Shown: one piece after another, positions 9,439-18,496 of the stretch
How positions within the stretch are numbered: the stretch's first letter is position 1
Layout of the letters: each line of letters opens with the position of its first letter
Source of the DNA: G963556115 sp963677015
GTDB taxonomy: Bacteria; Planctomycetota; SZUA-567
DNA: 64,000 bases
Assembly (NCBI GenBank): GCA_963677015.1
Contig: OY781533.1
Span: 310,001-374,000 of the forward strand
Direction of reading: 5' to 3'
Made by a program: the position numbers and the translations under genes
The notes under the pieces: generated by a model
Database searches by the model: none
The model's input: the letters and a program-made list of their open reading frames with translations, nothing else
Told to the model about the DNA's origin: nothing

Positions 9439-9473
9439 TTTATAATGGTGCTCTGGTTGTTTATTTAATATAG

Positions 9474-9515
9474 CAGGAGTGGATTAGCTAACGTCCGCTC
9501 CTGTTTTTATTTTTT
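9474..9515 (+). terminator. Rho-independent terminator after chemoreceptor 2
   Basis: CAGGAGTGGA (9474-9483) pairs with TCCGCTCCTG (9494-9503), with one G-T pair, and is followed by a T-rich run. It lies 35 bases after the receptor stop. Confidence 0.88.
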
Positions 9516-9621
9516 TAGTATTGGAATATTCTCGGGTTACTTATTAGATAGATTTAAAATGATAGCGGCATACAGATATTTTCTGTTTGCCGCTAGCGTA
9601 AAACTTATTATAGAATTTGTG

Positions 9622-9801
9622 CTATTTGTAAACTTCCTGTGCCGGGTCAATATAATTATTCATGTCGCGTTTGACTATTTCATTCGGAACATTGGATTTT
9701 TGATCACTGCTGTCTACATCACCGCCAACCTTTGAATCACAGCCAATAAGACTGCAAAGCGCAATGGTCAGGACGCTGCTGAGTATTAGTACACGTTTCA
9801 T
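9622..9801 (-). CDS. Small predicted lipoprotein, unknown function
   Basis: A 59-residue ORF starting at the ATG complement at 9799-9801, with AAGGAG 6 bases upstream, and ending at TAG. The N-terminus is a clear lipoprotein signal: MKR, a hydrophobic core, then the lipobox LIGC with Cys21. The mature peptide is about 39 residues, hydrophilic and Asp/Asn-rich, ending in DPAQEVYK. I do not recognise a family. It is the last gene of a minus-strand run of secreted or unknown proteins. The strong ribosome site and textbook lipobox make it very probably real despite its size. Confidence 0.72.
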   Translation of the reverse strand: MKRVLILSSVLTIALCSLIGCDSKVGGDVDSSDQKSNVPNEIVKRDMNNYIDPAQEVYK

Positions 9802-9907
9802 TATTATCTCCTTGTGGGTAAAGTTTCATTGTGACTCTGGTTAGTTATCAAGAAATAATATTAGTGCAATTTTTGAAACAAGTCAAATAAATAAAACTGA
9901 AAACAAG

Positions 9908-10696
9908 TTATTGCAGCTCTGTTTTAAGCTGTTCAAGATCAATATTCTGAGATTTCAACAGGCGAATTATTGCTGCCGCCTGGCCATATTCGATCATTGG
10001 ACGGGTAACCGGTAGGCTGAGATACGCCTTAGCATGAGCTTTAATATGGGCGACGTTGGCTCTGTCTTCTTCGTGAGTCTCACCATTTGGGTCATATTTA
10101 TAACCGCCATCTGCAGCTTTGACTTCATCATTATTCTCAACAGCAAGCAGTTTTACCTGAATATTGCATCCTACATATTTATATCTGGTATTTTCCAGTC
10201 TGAAACGGAAGTGTCTGAGGTTGAACCACACAGCTGTATAATACTCACGAACCAGAGGTTTCTGGGGTTTGTACCTTTCAGGGAGATGATAGTTTTTATA
10301 GAGATATGGTATTGCGAAAACGACTCCTCTGAAGAATTCATCGGCGGCAAATAGTTTTTTTGAAATTGAGTAGCCGCCATTTTTCCCTGACCATGAACCA
10401 TAATATATCGCTTTAGTACCGGCAATTACCGAAATACCAAAGAGTGAGTCATTCTCCAACGCACCGATCATATAGGCAAATTCTTTGGCTTTAATCGGAT
10501 TTGGAAGCTCAAGGTGATCATTGATGATAAAAGTATTACCGCTTTTTCTATATTTAATGCTGCTGATGAGTCCAATACCGTCGGCGGTTCCTTCAAGGGT
10601 TATCCCTTTAGGCACTGAACTGTAGGGTATATCCAGAGATAAACCTGGACGTATCATAATTAATAAAAATAATATAAGAGCTGGTATATGCTTCAT
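9908..10696 (-). CDS. Secreted protein of unknown function, paralogue of the gene at 17.5 kb
   Basis: 262 aa when started at the ATG at 10696, which begins a normal signal peptide (MKH, hydrophobic to about residue 22). An upstream in-frame start at 10768 would add 24 polar residues and overlap the preceding gene, so it is not preferred. The mature protein starts near PYSSVPKGITLEGTADG. It shares an alignable N-terminal half with the protein at 17450-18262 (PKG-x-x-LEG-x-A-x-G, then SIKY, NTFI-x-N, GxSV), followed by a VDGG/ADGGY region. No catalytic motif is evident. I recognise no named family. Confidence 0.75.
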   Translation of the reverse strand: MKHIPALILFLLIMIRPGLSLDIPYSSVPKGITLEGTADGIGLISSIKYRKSGNTFIINDHLELPNPIKAKEFAYMIGALENDSLFGISVIAGTKAIYYGSWSGKNGGYSISKKLFAADEFFRGVVFAIPYLYKNYHLPERYKPQKPLVREYYTAVWFNLRHFRFRLENTRYKYVGCNIQVKLLAVENNDEVKAADGGYKYDPNGETHEEDRANVAHIKAHAKAYLSLPVTRPMIEYGQAAAIIRLLKSQNIDLEQLKTELQ

Positions 10697-10715
10697 TTTC
10701 TGCCTTTCCAGATAT

Positions 10716-11216
10716 TTAATCATCTGTGCTACATTCAAATATTTCTTCAAGTTCCTTTTTTGCCTCATTAATAGCTGTTTCTGTCACTTCCGGTACTTTA
10801 ACCTGCAATTCTGTTTTTTCTCTGGTATCGTAGATAATAAGGCTTTCTCCATCCGGTGATTTCTCTATTTCTTCAAGACGCAGCAGGCGTTTTCTGATTA
10901 AAATAAGAGCAAGCAGATAGGTGAAAAGCCGATTATTATTCTCCTTGTGCTGCAGGCTGCAGAAAAAGGTATAAAAGGCTTCGGTATCAATTTTAAGCCG
11001 GTTCTTTCTATCGTTGTTTTTCTCTTCAAGATGGGTCTTCCAGTAGGAAAAAAACGCGGTTTTGTCGATTTCATCCCAAACTTGTGGAGAATAGTCGTAG
11101 CGGGTAAAGCCTTCATCCTCTTCTTTGAGGGCTGAGAAAAATACTTCACCGGGTTCAAATATTTTCCCGCTTGCGGCGCATACTCGCTGACTTTTATTGA
11201 CTTTCCATTCCGACAT
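10716..11216 (-). CDS. Conserved-type hypothetical protein with N-terminal Cys motif
   Basis: 166 aa soluble protein. The N-terminus has W4 and Cys13 in CAASGKIFEPGE, resembling the first half of a degenerate zinc-ribbon, then FTRYDYS, VWDEID and FFSYWKT. The C-terminal half is helical and charged (RLFTYLLALILIRKRLLRL). From memory the pattern resembles uncharacterised proteins of PVC-group bacteria; I cannot confirm that here. The start is the ATG at 11216. It lies between a Cys-rich small protein and the secreted protein at 9908, all on the minus strand. Function unknown. Confidence 0.7.
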   Translation of the reverse strand: MSEWKVNKSQRVCAASGKIFEPGEVFFSALKEEDEGFTRYDYSPQVWDEIDKTAFFSYWKTHLEEKNNDRKNRLKIDTEAFYTFFCSLQHKENNNRLFTYLLALILIRKRLLRLEEIEKSPDGESLIIYDTREKTELQVKVPEVTETAINEAKKELEEIFECSTDD

Positions 11217-11253
11217 TACTTTTTAGACCTTTATTGTTGCTAGGATATTTATT

Positions 11254-11436
11254 TTAGTTTGCTTTGAAGAATCTGTTGCCTGTGCCGCCTTCTCCAATTT
11301 TAATTTTTATGCTGCGCATGCATTTCGGACAGTGACCGACGTAATGCGTTCCGGCTTTGTTCTGGTAAATTCTGGCATAAACGTGGCAGCATTCAAACAT
11401 TATTCCGAGGTATGGTTTTCCTTTATTTTCCATCAT
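11254..11436 (-). CDS. Small Cys-rich (zinc-ribbon-like) protein
   Basis: 60 aa protein with metal-ligand spacing: CCH at about residues 16-18 and CPKC at about 36-39, separated by a Tyr-rich stretch, consistent with a zinc ribbon. GAGG lies 6 bases before the first of two consecutive ATGs, so the first is used. No signal peptide. It sits in a minus-strand run of unknown genes. Small size, clear ribosome site and paired Cys motifs support a real gene. Role unknown; nucleic-acid binding or an rRNA/protein partner is possible but unproven. Confidence 0.7.
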   Translation of the reverse strand: MMENKGKPYLGIMFECCHVYARIYQNKAGTHYVGHCPKCMRSIKIKIGEGGTGNRFFKAN

Positions 11437-11463
11437 TATTCCTCAATACAAAAAATGACTTCC

Positions 11464-12075
11464 TTATTTATATGGGTTAGCAAGTAAGTATTCAATGGCT
11501 TTAATCTTTATTTCAATGTGCTTTCTTGATTCCATATTTAAATTATTGAGAGCCTGTTTATCTGAGACTCTGCTCAGTAGCTCTTCAATTGAGCTGTAGA
11601 AGTTGTAATGCTCAGCTATAGCGGATATTATAAGAAATTTTTTGTAGATTCTAATATCTAGCAGAGATTCTGGGCCGGTTATATTGCTTTGAGACTGATT
11701 CAAAAGCTTTGTTGCTTCGGTCTCTCCGTCCTGTGCTGCCAGAATAAGTTCGGCTTTTTTATAGATGTATGAGAAGGTAAGCTTAAGCTCCTGTATATCT
11801 TTGAGTTCATGTGGTTCGTCAAGTAAGATAATAGAGTTTTCGGCGTTTTCGCGGGTATTGAAAATACCTTTAAAATGAGCCGGCGATATTTTTAAAATTC
11901 TCTGTGCTTCCCGGTAATACAGGAATCCTTTGGTAAATCCTATGACTTTACCTTTAATAATGGTATTGTCGTTAAGCAGCATATAGGAGTTACCGTGAAG
12001 TTCATCACCGTGTGTAAAGGCGGGGTGTTGAAGAAGTACCAGCAGTAATAGGATAATAGCTGAAAATCTGTGCAT
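11464..12075 (-). CDS. Secreted hypothetical protein
   Basis: 203 aa with an N-terminal signal peptide (MHRFSAIILLLLVLL, cleavage probably near residue 21-23). The mature part begins with a small beta-rich stretch (SYMLLNDNTIIKGKVIGFTKG), the type seen in proteins that describe a switchable or structural surface, and continues into helices. Its ATG overlaps the stop of the upstream gene (TAATG), so the two are translationally coupled. I do not recognise the family. Confidence 0.65.
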   Translation of the reverse strand: MHRFSAIILLLLVLLQHPAFTHGDELHGNSYMLLNDNTIIKGKVIGFTKGFLYYREAQRILKISPAHFKGIFNTRENAENSIILLDEPHELKDIQELKLTFSYIYKKAELILAAQDGETEATKLLNQSQSNITGPESLLDIRIYKKFLIISAIAEHYNFYSSIEELLSRVSDKQALNNLNMESRKHIEIKIKAIEYLLANPYK

Positions 12076-13949
12076 TAGAATCCTCCGCCCGGAGTAAGAT
12101 TAAGCAGTGCCTGCAACAGCTCAATCAATGTTGTCTTAGGAACAATCAATTGTGAATTTATGCTGGTTCGGTCTGAATTGACCGTAAAATTCAGCGGTGG
12201 GGCTACGGCTGGTTTGGCATTAAAAAAACGTGAGAAATCGTGCCATGCGATAGGCAGACGGTTTGGTGGTGAGGGTGTAGGCCAGAGGCTTTCTGCCTGC
12301 ATCGCTACCTGAATATAGCGTAAAGGATTTAAGCTTATATTGAGAATAGTATTTGGCTGGTTGTTGGCTGTTGCAGCAGTTATAAGCGGTGATTTATTGC
12401 TGTCTGGAGCGTTTGCATTGCTGCTTTTTACGCAATTGTTCAAAGTCTGCAGGCAGAAATCACGTGTCTCTTCATACTGGGTATCATTTATCGTTGCCAG
12501 TGGCGAGACAGTAATGAGTTTATTGCCGTTAAAAGTTGATAATATGTATTGTTTACTCAGAAATGCGTCGGGAAGAGTGAAATAATTACTTCGCATCAGG
12601 AAGATACTTTCGGTTATTTCATCCCCAGTAGCGGTCATTCCGGCAGGTTTTTGCTGTATTTCCAGTTTGAGACCTTTTTCTGCTAAAAATTCTGAATAAT
12701 CGCCGGTAGTGAATATGGCGGCACATTCTTTAAAGAATTCTTTGATGCTGTCAGGGTTATCCAGAGTAATCACTGATACCGCTGTTGGTCCGAAACGTGT
12801 CGTATTGCTGGTTGGTGGTATGATACCCTGCTGCACAACACGCGGGTTGGCTTTCTGAAAAAGGGTAAGGATGTTTTCAGCCTTTTTAGCAGCGTTTTTA
12901 TTTATATTCTTTTTATCGAGCGATTTGCTGAGATTACCCAGTCCTTCGATAAGCTGAATATATTCTTCCGGCCAGATATTGGTGTTGCTGAGAATGATTG
13001 AATCTGGAGGCAGCAATGATTTAATTGGATTGTCCCGGGATTCATATGCTGAAAGTGCGTAATGAAGACTTCCTCCGTACTGAATGAGAAATTTAGTGTT
13101 GAAACGCACATTTTCACCTGTAAGATAGGCTTTTATATCTATTACCGCTATTTCATTGATCAGACTTTTTATTGTGTCTTCGAGATAATTCAGAATAAGG
13201 TTGAGTATATTATCTTCTTTGGCAGTCGTTCCGGCAAGATCGCGGAGTAAATCGTAATGAACCATATTAAGGAAGTTGGATAATACTCTGGAGTTAGCCT
13301 GAAAATAGCGGTTAAGATGAATTGTCATGGTATAATCTGCATCACTGTCGGGAATTATGCCTGATTTTCCGATTTTCTCGTCATTGTAGAGGTCTAAAGC
13401 CTTAGAGACGGCATCAAAATTTTTACTGATTATGGCAAGGTTATTTGTGCCGTAAGCCAGATAATAAACCTCTGAATCAAGTCCATCGGTACGTCTATAA
13501 CGGGTTATATTGTCCTCTGAGAGTTCCTGCCGGATATTTCCGGTTCCGAGCAGGGATCCTACATATTTTTCCGGGCTTTTTACATGAAATATATAGACCC
13601 AGTCATTACTCTTTTCTGTTGGCTGACTGAAATATAATGCTTCCGACCAGCTTTGAGCATCAATATCTCCTATATTGGCAACAAGAATTTGAGATGCCAG
13701 GAGAGCTAGAATTGGATTGGTTGTCGGTGTCTGAGGGTTTATAGAGGCCAGTATTTTCTGGGTTTCTGTATCTGCAGCCGCCAGATTGTTGTAACGGGAA
13801 ATGGCGAGAAGATTGCGGTCATTGTTGAATATATCTTCAATCGCTTCAGCTCTGGCTTTTACCGTAGTCAGGAATAATAATGGTATTATGATTAATAGCA
13901 TTATTTTCAGATAAGATGAAATTTTATAATTTCCTGACAGGTGTGGCAT
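12075..13949 (-). CDS. Large secreted protein of unknown function
   Basis: 624 aa. N-terminal signal peptide with hydrophobic core at about residues 14-32 and a likely ARA-EA cleavage site. The mature protein is a mixed alpha/beta, Asn- and Ile-rich protein without recognisable catalytic motifs. Recurrent LAI/LAYGTNNLAII and FxLPDAFLSKQYI-like segments suggest two related halves, possibly a DUF3352-like fold, but this is tentative. Translation is coupled at both ends: its ATG overlaps the stop of the FAD oxidoreductase by one base and its stop overlaps the next gene. Probably periplasmic or cell-surface. Confidence 0.65.
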   Translation of the reverse strand: MPHLSGNYKISSYLKIMLLIIIPLLFLTTVKARAEAIEDIFNNDRNLLAISRYNNLAAADTETQKILASINPQTPTTNPILALLASQILVANIGDIDAQSWSEALYFSQPTEKSNDWVYIFHVKSPEKYVGSLLGTGNIRQELSEDNITRYRRTDGLDSEVYYLAYGTNNLAIISKNFDAVSKALDLYNDEKIGKSGIIPDSDADYTMTIHLNRYFQANSRVLSNFLNMVHYDLLRDLAGTTAKEDNILNLILNYLEDTIKSLINEIAVIDIKAYLTGENVRFNTKFLIQYGGSLHYALSAYESRDNPIKSLLPPDSIILSNTNIWPEEYIQLIEGLGNLSKSLDKKNINKNAAKKAENILTLFQKANPRVVQQGIIPPTSNTTRFGPTAVSVITLDNPDSIKEFFKECAAIFTTGDYSEFLAEKGLKLEIQQKPAGMTATGDEITESIFLMRSNYFTLPDAFLSKQYILSTFNGNKLITVSPLATINDTQYEETRDFCLQTLNNCVKSSNANAPDSNKSPLITAATANNQPNTILNISLNPLRYIQVAMQAESLWPTPSPPNRLPIAWHDFSRFFNAKPAVAPPLNFTVNSDRTSINSQLIVPKTTLIELLQALLNLTPGGGF

Positions 13950-15376
13950 TATACTTTATTTCCTTCCAGATTATAAAGATAGTCCTCGGTCTGGTTGGCA
14001 ACTATGACTCCGTAATTAGCAGCTCCCAGCCAGCCACTCATGATTATGGCGCAGCTTCCGGTATGGAATACTCCAGGAACCGCTTTAGGCAGACCTTCAC
14101 TGACTTTTAGCCCTTCAAATTTGGTCCCGAATGAGGCGCCGCCTGAGTGCAGGGTGTATCTGGCGAAGGTGCGCGGGGTTGCGGCTTCGAGATAATCTAC
14201 TTTTTCACTTACTCCAGGAATATAATTTTCAAGAAATTCCAGTGTTTCCCGGCAGAGTTCGTCTTTAGCCGCTTTGTATTCATTCTCATCCAGATCTTTC
14301 CAGTCGTCATATCTGGCATTCATTGATGCGACTATAGTGTATGCCGGGGCAGAGTCAGGACGGGTCTTGGGATAGTAGAGAGAGAATGTCCGGCTCGTTA
14401 CTTCGCGTGAACACTGTTTTTCAGGATCGAATTCAGGATAGGTAGATGTAAATATCAGGTCGCCGATATCCGGTATGGTTTCTCCGGATTTTATACCGAT
14501 ATAGACCTGAGTTGATGAGTTGGATATACGCATTTGCTGTGTGTCAGCTGTGAATTCAGCGGGTAAACTTGTGTCGGCAAGGAGTTCGGTTACAGTCTTT
14601 TTAAGGCTGGCATTACTTATCACCGCCCGGGATCTGAATACTGAACCGTCGGCAACAACTCCTGCAGCTTTACCGTCTTCCATGATTATTTTTTCCACCC
14701 GGCTCTGCAGTCGTATATCGACTCCATTCTTCTCAAGCTCGGTCCGGAGCATTTTAATGAATAGATCTGTTCCGCCTTCAAAGGTGTATACACCTTTATT
14801 CATAAAGTTTGAAAAGACGATGCCATAAGTTATCGCCGGTTCATCAAGGGTTGAGCCGTTGGCATAGGTTATCGGCTCCATCAGAAAACGGACAATATCT
14901 TTTCTGCCGGGAAAGAACTGTTCAAAAAGTTCCCGTGTTGTCATTTCCTGATCATCATAAAAATTCATCTTAGCCAGAGTGGTAAAGAAATCATTGACTG
15001 TGGTTTCAGGTATATGGAAGAAATTTATCAGTTTATCTTTAAAATCTTCTGTATCGAAAGTTGTTTCAAGATGGAATTGAGGGTTGTCGAAGACAATGCG
15101 TTTTAACTGTACTATTTTTGCAGCAATCTCCTTGCTCCAGTATTTTCTGCAGGTTTTGACCATCCCGTAAGGAAAACCATGGAGAGAGACATCGAAGATG
15201 TGTCCTTGCCTCTTGAAATAAGCGGCGAGACCTCCAAGCATAAAATGCTGCTCTAAAAGCAGTACTTTGCGTCCGAAACGTGCCAGACGGTTAGCGGCGG
15301 TCATCCCTCCGAGTCCTGAACCGATAATTATAACATCATATTCCGTTTTTATTGTTCTTCTCCTATTTGCGCTCAA
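13949..15376 (-). CDS. CrtI/phytoene-desaturase-like FAD oxidoreductase
   Basis: 475 aa flavoprotein. Dinucleotide-binding GSGLGG (about residues 18-23) opens a Rossmann fold, with the acidic end of beta-2 at LLEQH (about 40-44). The HIFDVSLHGFPYG segment and C-terminal GxxxFHTGSCAIIMSGWLGAANYG close an FAD-binding fold of the CrtI/retinol-saturase/amine-oxidase type. Lipid or isoprenoid desaturation or isomerisation is the usual family activity; the substrate cannot be read from sequence. It is first of a coupled minus-strand group whose next members are secreted proteins of unknown role, an unusual context for carotenoid metabolism. Complete length for the family. Confidence 0.8.
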   Translation of the reverse strand: MSANRRRTIKTEYDVIIIGSGLGGMTAANRLARFGRKVLLLEQHFMLGGLAAYFKRQGHIFDVSLHGFPYGMVKTCRKYWSKEIAAKIVQLKRIVFDNPQFHLETTFDTEDFKDKLINFFHIPETTVNDFFTTLAKMNFYDDQEMTTRELFEQFFPGRKDIVRFLMEPITYANGSTLDEPAITYGIVFSNFMNKGVYTFEGGTDLFIKMLRTELEKNGVDIRLQSRVEKIIMEDGKAAGVVADGSVFRSRAVISNASLKKTVTELLADTSLPAEFTADTQQMRISNSSTQVYIGIKSGETIPDIGDLIFTSTYPEFDPEKQCSREVTSRTFSLYYPKTRPDSAPAYTIVASMNARYDDWKDLDENEYKAAKDELCRETLEFLENYIPGVSEKVDYLEAATPRTFARYTLHSGGASFGTKFEGLKVSEGLPKAVPGVFHTGSCAIIMSGWLGAANYGVIVANQTEDYLYNLEGNKV

Positions 15377-15446
15377 AATTTATTATATTATATATAACTG
15401 CCGGTTGTCTGTCTATTATGAAAATAGTATCCGGGGTGATGCCGGA

Positions 15447-16406
15447 TTATTTTTTTGTCTCTCTAAGTTCCTTTAGCGCGGCGCTGAAGCCGGAGGGAAG
15501 CTCGGCAGTCAGCAGTAATTCTGTTGAATTTTCAGGGTGCGGAATTTGAAGTTCCCGGGCATGCAGTGCCTGAAATGAGATACTGTGAAGCTTTCTGCCC
15601 TCGGGATTGTATTCGTGATCGCACATTACCGGAAGATTCAGATATTTCAGGTGCGCACGGATTTGATGCGAGCGTCCGGTGACCGGTTGGGCTTCCAGCA
15701 GGCTCCAGTCAGCCGCTTTTTCAATAACTTTAAAATGAGTTATAGCCTCTTTGCTTCCCTGTTGTTCTTCAGTTGGCGGTACCCAGCGGAGTTCTCTGTT
15801 ATCAGGCCTTACTGCCAGCGGCTGGTCAACGGTCAATTCCCGCCACTCTGGAGTACCGTCGGTGATTACCAGATATGTCTTATGGGCGCGGTTATTCCGG
15901 AAGCTGGCGGTTAAATTTTTATACGCCTTCTGCGTTTTGGAATAGATTATCACACCCGTTGTGTAGCGGTCAAGCCGGTGTGCGGGAGATATCATCTTAT
16001 CCGGATATTCAGTATTCTGAAGGTGATGCAGAATGCCGTTCTGAAGTGTTTCGCCGGTTAGATGTCCGCTGGAGGGGTGAACTACTCTTCCGGCTGGTTT
16101 GTTCACTGCGATCATGCAGTCATCTTCGTAAATAATATCCAGATTCATTGCTGTCGGCTGCATATATGGCGGCCAGGCTGCCGGGAAGGTGATATTAATT
16201 ATGCTTCCGGCTTTGAGATCAACTATGGTTTCAAGATCAATTTTATTGCCGTCAATCAATACCTGACCTTCACTGATAATTGCCCGGGCCCGGTTGTCAT
16301 GAATAAAAAGTCTGGAGGCCAAATATCCGGTAAGGGTACGCTTGCCGCGGTTGCGCTTGACTTCAAAACTGACAATCTGTCCGGGTAAATATCTTGCTCT
16401 TGCCAT
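15447..16406 (-). CDS. RluA-family rRNA/tRNA pseudouridine synthase
   Basis: 319 aa from the ATG at 16406. A possible earlier start at 16466 lies inside panC and is rejected. An N-terminal S4-like RNA-binding domain (about residues 15-75) precedes the catalytic domain. The HRLDRYTTGV motif holds the catalytic Asp of the RluA family. The C-terminal part (GRSHQIRAHL) is also typical. RluA/RluC/RluD-type enzymes convert uridines in 23S rRNA or tRNA; the target cannot be assigned. It begins 13 bases after panC on the same strand, suggesting cotranscription. Confidence 0.9.
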   Translation of the reverse strand: MARARYLPGQIVSFEVKRNRGKRTLTGYLASRLFIHDNRARAIISEGQVLIDGNKIDLETIVDLKAGSIINITFPAAWPPYMQPTAMNLDIIYEDDCMIAVNKPAGRVVHPSSGHLTGETLQNGILHHLQNTEYPDKMISPAHRLDRYTTGVIIYSKTQKAYKNLTASFRNNRAHKTYLVITDGTPEWRELTVDQPLAVRPDNRELRWVPPTEEQQGSKEAITHFKVIEKAADWSLLEAQPVTGRSHQIRAHLKYLNLPVMCDHEYNPEGRKLHSISFQALHARELQIPHPENSTELLLTAELPSGFSAALKELRETKK

Positions 16407-16419
16407 TACTTTGCCAGGG

Positions 16420-17277
16420 TTACTCCTCGGGTGCCGCGAGGATATTATCGATAAGCCTGAGATCATTATCGAGCTTTATGGCTCCGGCTATAAGTACCAG
16501 ATCTTCAATCTCTTCAACATCATCGAGGGTCTCCGGTGAGACGATATCGAGATAATCCACTTCGATGTTGCCGTTCTCAATAATACTCTCCACCATGCGG
16601 TTGATAATAGTGGAGGCGTTTGTTTCTCCGTCAGTTATCATTTTTTCGCCTAATTTAAGGGCGTTATAAAGAGATAGCGCCTGCTCAGTCTGACCGGGCT
16701 GGATGCGTTTATTCCGGCTGCTCAGAGCCAGACCGCTCTCTTCTCTGACAATAGGACAGATCTTCATTTTTACCGGAATATTCAGATCAATAATCATGCG
16801 CTGAATAATCAGTGCCTGTTGTGCGTCTTTCTGTCCGAAGTAGGCGTATTCGGCTCTGGTGATATTGAAGAGTTTGGTTACTACTGTGCAGACACCGATA
16901 AAATGGCCGCGCCCGCGGGAAAGCCCGCAAAGGTGGTTTGCCAGTTTGTCGACCATCACGACAGTATCGCGCTTGCTGGAATACATCTCATCGGCTTTCG
17001 GGGCGAAAATAATGTCGGCTCCGGCAGCGACTGCTTTTTCAACATCGTCCTCGAAGGTTTTAGGATAGTTTTCCAGATCGCTTTCATTATCAAACTGGGT
17101 GGGGTTGAGGAAGATACTGACGGTTACTACGTCACATTCCTCTTTCGCTGCTTCTATAAGTGACAGATGACCGTCATGGAGGGCTCCCATAGTCGGAACG
17201 AGACCATGGATCATTGAAGAACGCAGGATATTAAGGCCTTCAGCCTGCATTTCTGCTATAGTGTTGATTATTTTCAT
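16420..17277 (-). CDS. panC: Pantothenate synthetase
   Basis: 285 aa enzyme joining pantoate and beta-alanine with ATP to make pantothenate for coenzyme A. Signatures: PTMGALHDGH (about residues 28-37) with the HIGH-like ATP site, FLNPTQF, YFGQKDAQQ, and LSSRNK near residue 188. The usual length is 270-290 aa, so it is complete. AAGGA lies 7 bases before the ATG. A good sigma-70-type promoter lies 38-66 bases upstream. No panB or panD is visible in the window. Confidence 0.97.
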   Translation of the reverse strand: MKIINTIAEMQAEGLNILRSSMIHGLVPTMGALHDGHLSLIEAAKEECDVVTVSIFLNPTQFDNESDLENYPKTFEDDVEKAVAAGADIIFAPKADEMYSSKRDTVVMVDKLANHLCGLSRGRGHFIGVCTVVTKLFNITRAEYAYFGQKDAQQALIIQRMIIDLNIPVKMKICPIVREESGLALSSRNKRIQPGQTEQALSLYNALKLGEKMITDGETNASTIINRMVESIIENGNIEVDYLDIVSPETLDDVEEIEDLVLIAGAIKLDNDLRLIDNILAAPEE

Positions 17278-17315
17278 CTGCAGTATCCTTGTTGGTAAAA
17301 TAATAAGTTACTGTG

Positions 17316-17343
17316 ATTATAGAGCTTGATATTATTTTGGCAA
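17316..17343 (-). promoter_or_regulatory. Sigma-70 type promoter of panC
   Basis: On the minus strand, -35 TTGCCA (complement of 17338-17343), 16 bases, -10 TATAAT (complement of 17316-17321). The transcription start would lie about 30 bases before the panC ATG. Confidence 0.65.
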
Positions 17344-17449
17344 GGAGCTTTATCAGTAAAAGCTTTCCGTATTGACCTGAAAGATTTTTACCGGTAACTA
17401 CCGGATAATTTCCTGATAATATACAGGCATATTTCTGACTGAAAAGATA

Positions 17450-18262
17450 TTAATATGAGCGGGATACATGCTTGGCCAGGGCTGTCAGATCAAGATTTCC
17501 CGAATTACGCAGATAACGGGCGAATGCGGCGAATTCACCTATTTTGGCGGCTTTGGTTATTTGTGGAATATCGATATATGCCCGGGAATTACTCTTGATC
17601 TGATCAAGATTATCCAGATCGGCAGCGGATAGCAGCTCCATATTCTCACCCGGCAGGTATCCTCCGTCGACAGCTGCTCCCGGACCAACCGGAACAAGCA
17701 GATTGACCATTCGCATACGCTGCAGATAATATACATTATCTACAAGTGAAAACTCATAATCTTTGAATTTATTTATTGAAACTGCCGGAATATCCCGGTG
17801 TTCGGTAGTTTTAGGAATATAATTGTCCGGCAGGGTTATGCCTTCGAGATTTTTGGTCCAGCCAAATATGACTGAGACCAGAATCTTATCTGCGGCAACC
17901 AGTGCTCTGGCGGTATCGCCTTCGGGATGAAGAGCACCGTAAACAAGTACCTTCTGATTGACAATTGACACTCCCAGTCTGTCATCCTTGGAAAGGGCGA
18001 TCAATACTGCCGCAATCTCGGTGCGGGGTATGGGACAGGGATAGTAGGTATTGTGATTGAGAATGAATGTATTGTCTGCTACATTATATTTAATGGATTC
18101 TATTTTCTGAAAGCCGGTTGCAGAACCTTCCAGAATGACTCCTTTGGGAAGAGAGCCGTAAGTTGACATTATTTCACTGCTGGTCTTATGCCATGGATTC
18201 TGACCGATAAGCGTAATGGTAAGAAGAATGACAATAGAGATAATTATGTTCTTAAGTTGCAA
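17450..18262 (-). CDS. Secreted protein of unknown function, paralogue of the gene at 9.9 kb
   Basis: 270 aa protein starting with TTG at 18262, which has AGGAG 7 bases upstream. Signal-peptide-like N-terminus (IIISIVILLTITLIG). The body shares PKG-x-x-LEG-x-A-x-G, SIKY, NTFI-x-N and a later VDGGY segment with the protein at 9908, in the same order and with similar spacing, so the two are paralogues. No enzymatic motif is visible. It is a single gene between the panC operon and bioB, on the minus strand. Function unknown; probably cell-envelope or periplasmic. Confidence 0.75.
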   Translation of the reverse strand: MQLKNIIISIVILLTITLIGQNPWHKTSSEIMSTYGSLPKGVILEGSATGFQKIESIKYNVADNTFILNHNTYYPCPIPRTEIAAVLIALSKDDRLGVSIVNQKVLVYGALHPEGDTARALVAADKILVSVIFGWTKNLEGITLPDNYIPKTTEHRDIPAVSINKFKDYEFSLVDNVYYLQRMRMVNLLVPVGPGAAVDGGYLPGENMELLSAADLDNLDQIKSNSRAYIDIPQITKAAKIGEFAAFARYLRNSGNLDLTALAKHVSRSY

Positions 18263-18416
18263 GGTTATGCTCCTGTTGAAAGAAAATAATACAGATTATC
18301 AGCTTAAATTATATGATTTGCACTTTTAAAAGTAAAGTTGAAATTTATAGTGTATACCTAATATTCGAGGATAAACGGGATCTTTTTAATAATTTAAAGT
18401 GCTGTTTTGCGGGGGT

Positions 18417-18444
18417 TTGATTTTTTGTCGCCGGGGGGTATAAT
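18417..18444 (+). promoter_or_regulatory. Candidate promoter of bioB
   Basis: -35 TTGATT (18417-18422), 16 bases, -10 TATAAT (18439-18444). The start would lie about 45 bases before the bioB ATG. The -10 is perfect, the -35 moderate. No biotin-operator-like palindrome was found. Confidence 0.55.
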
Positions 18445-18496
18445 TTTGGGTATATTTGTGAGTTTTAAAATTGAAAGGTAATTTTTAGGTTAATAA

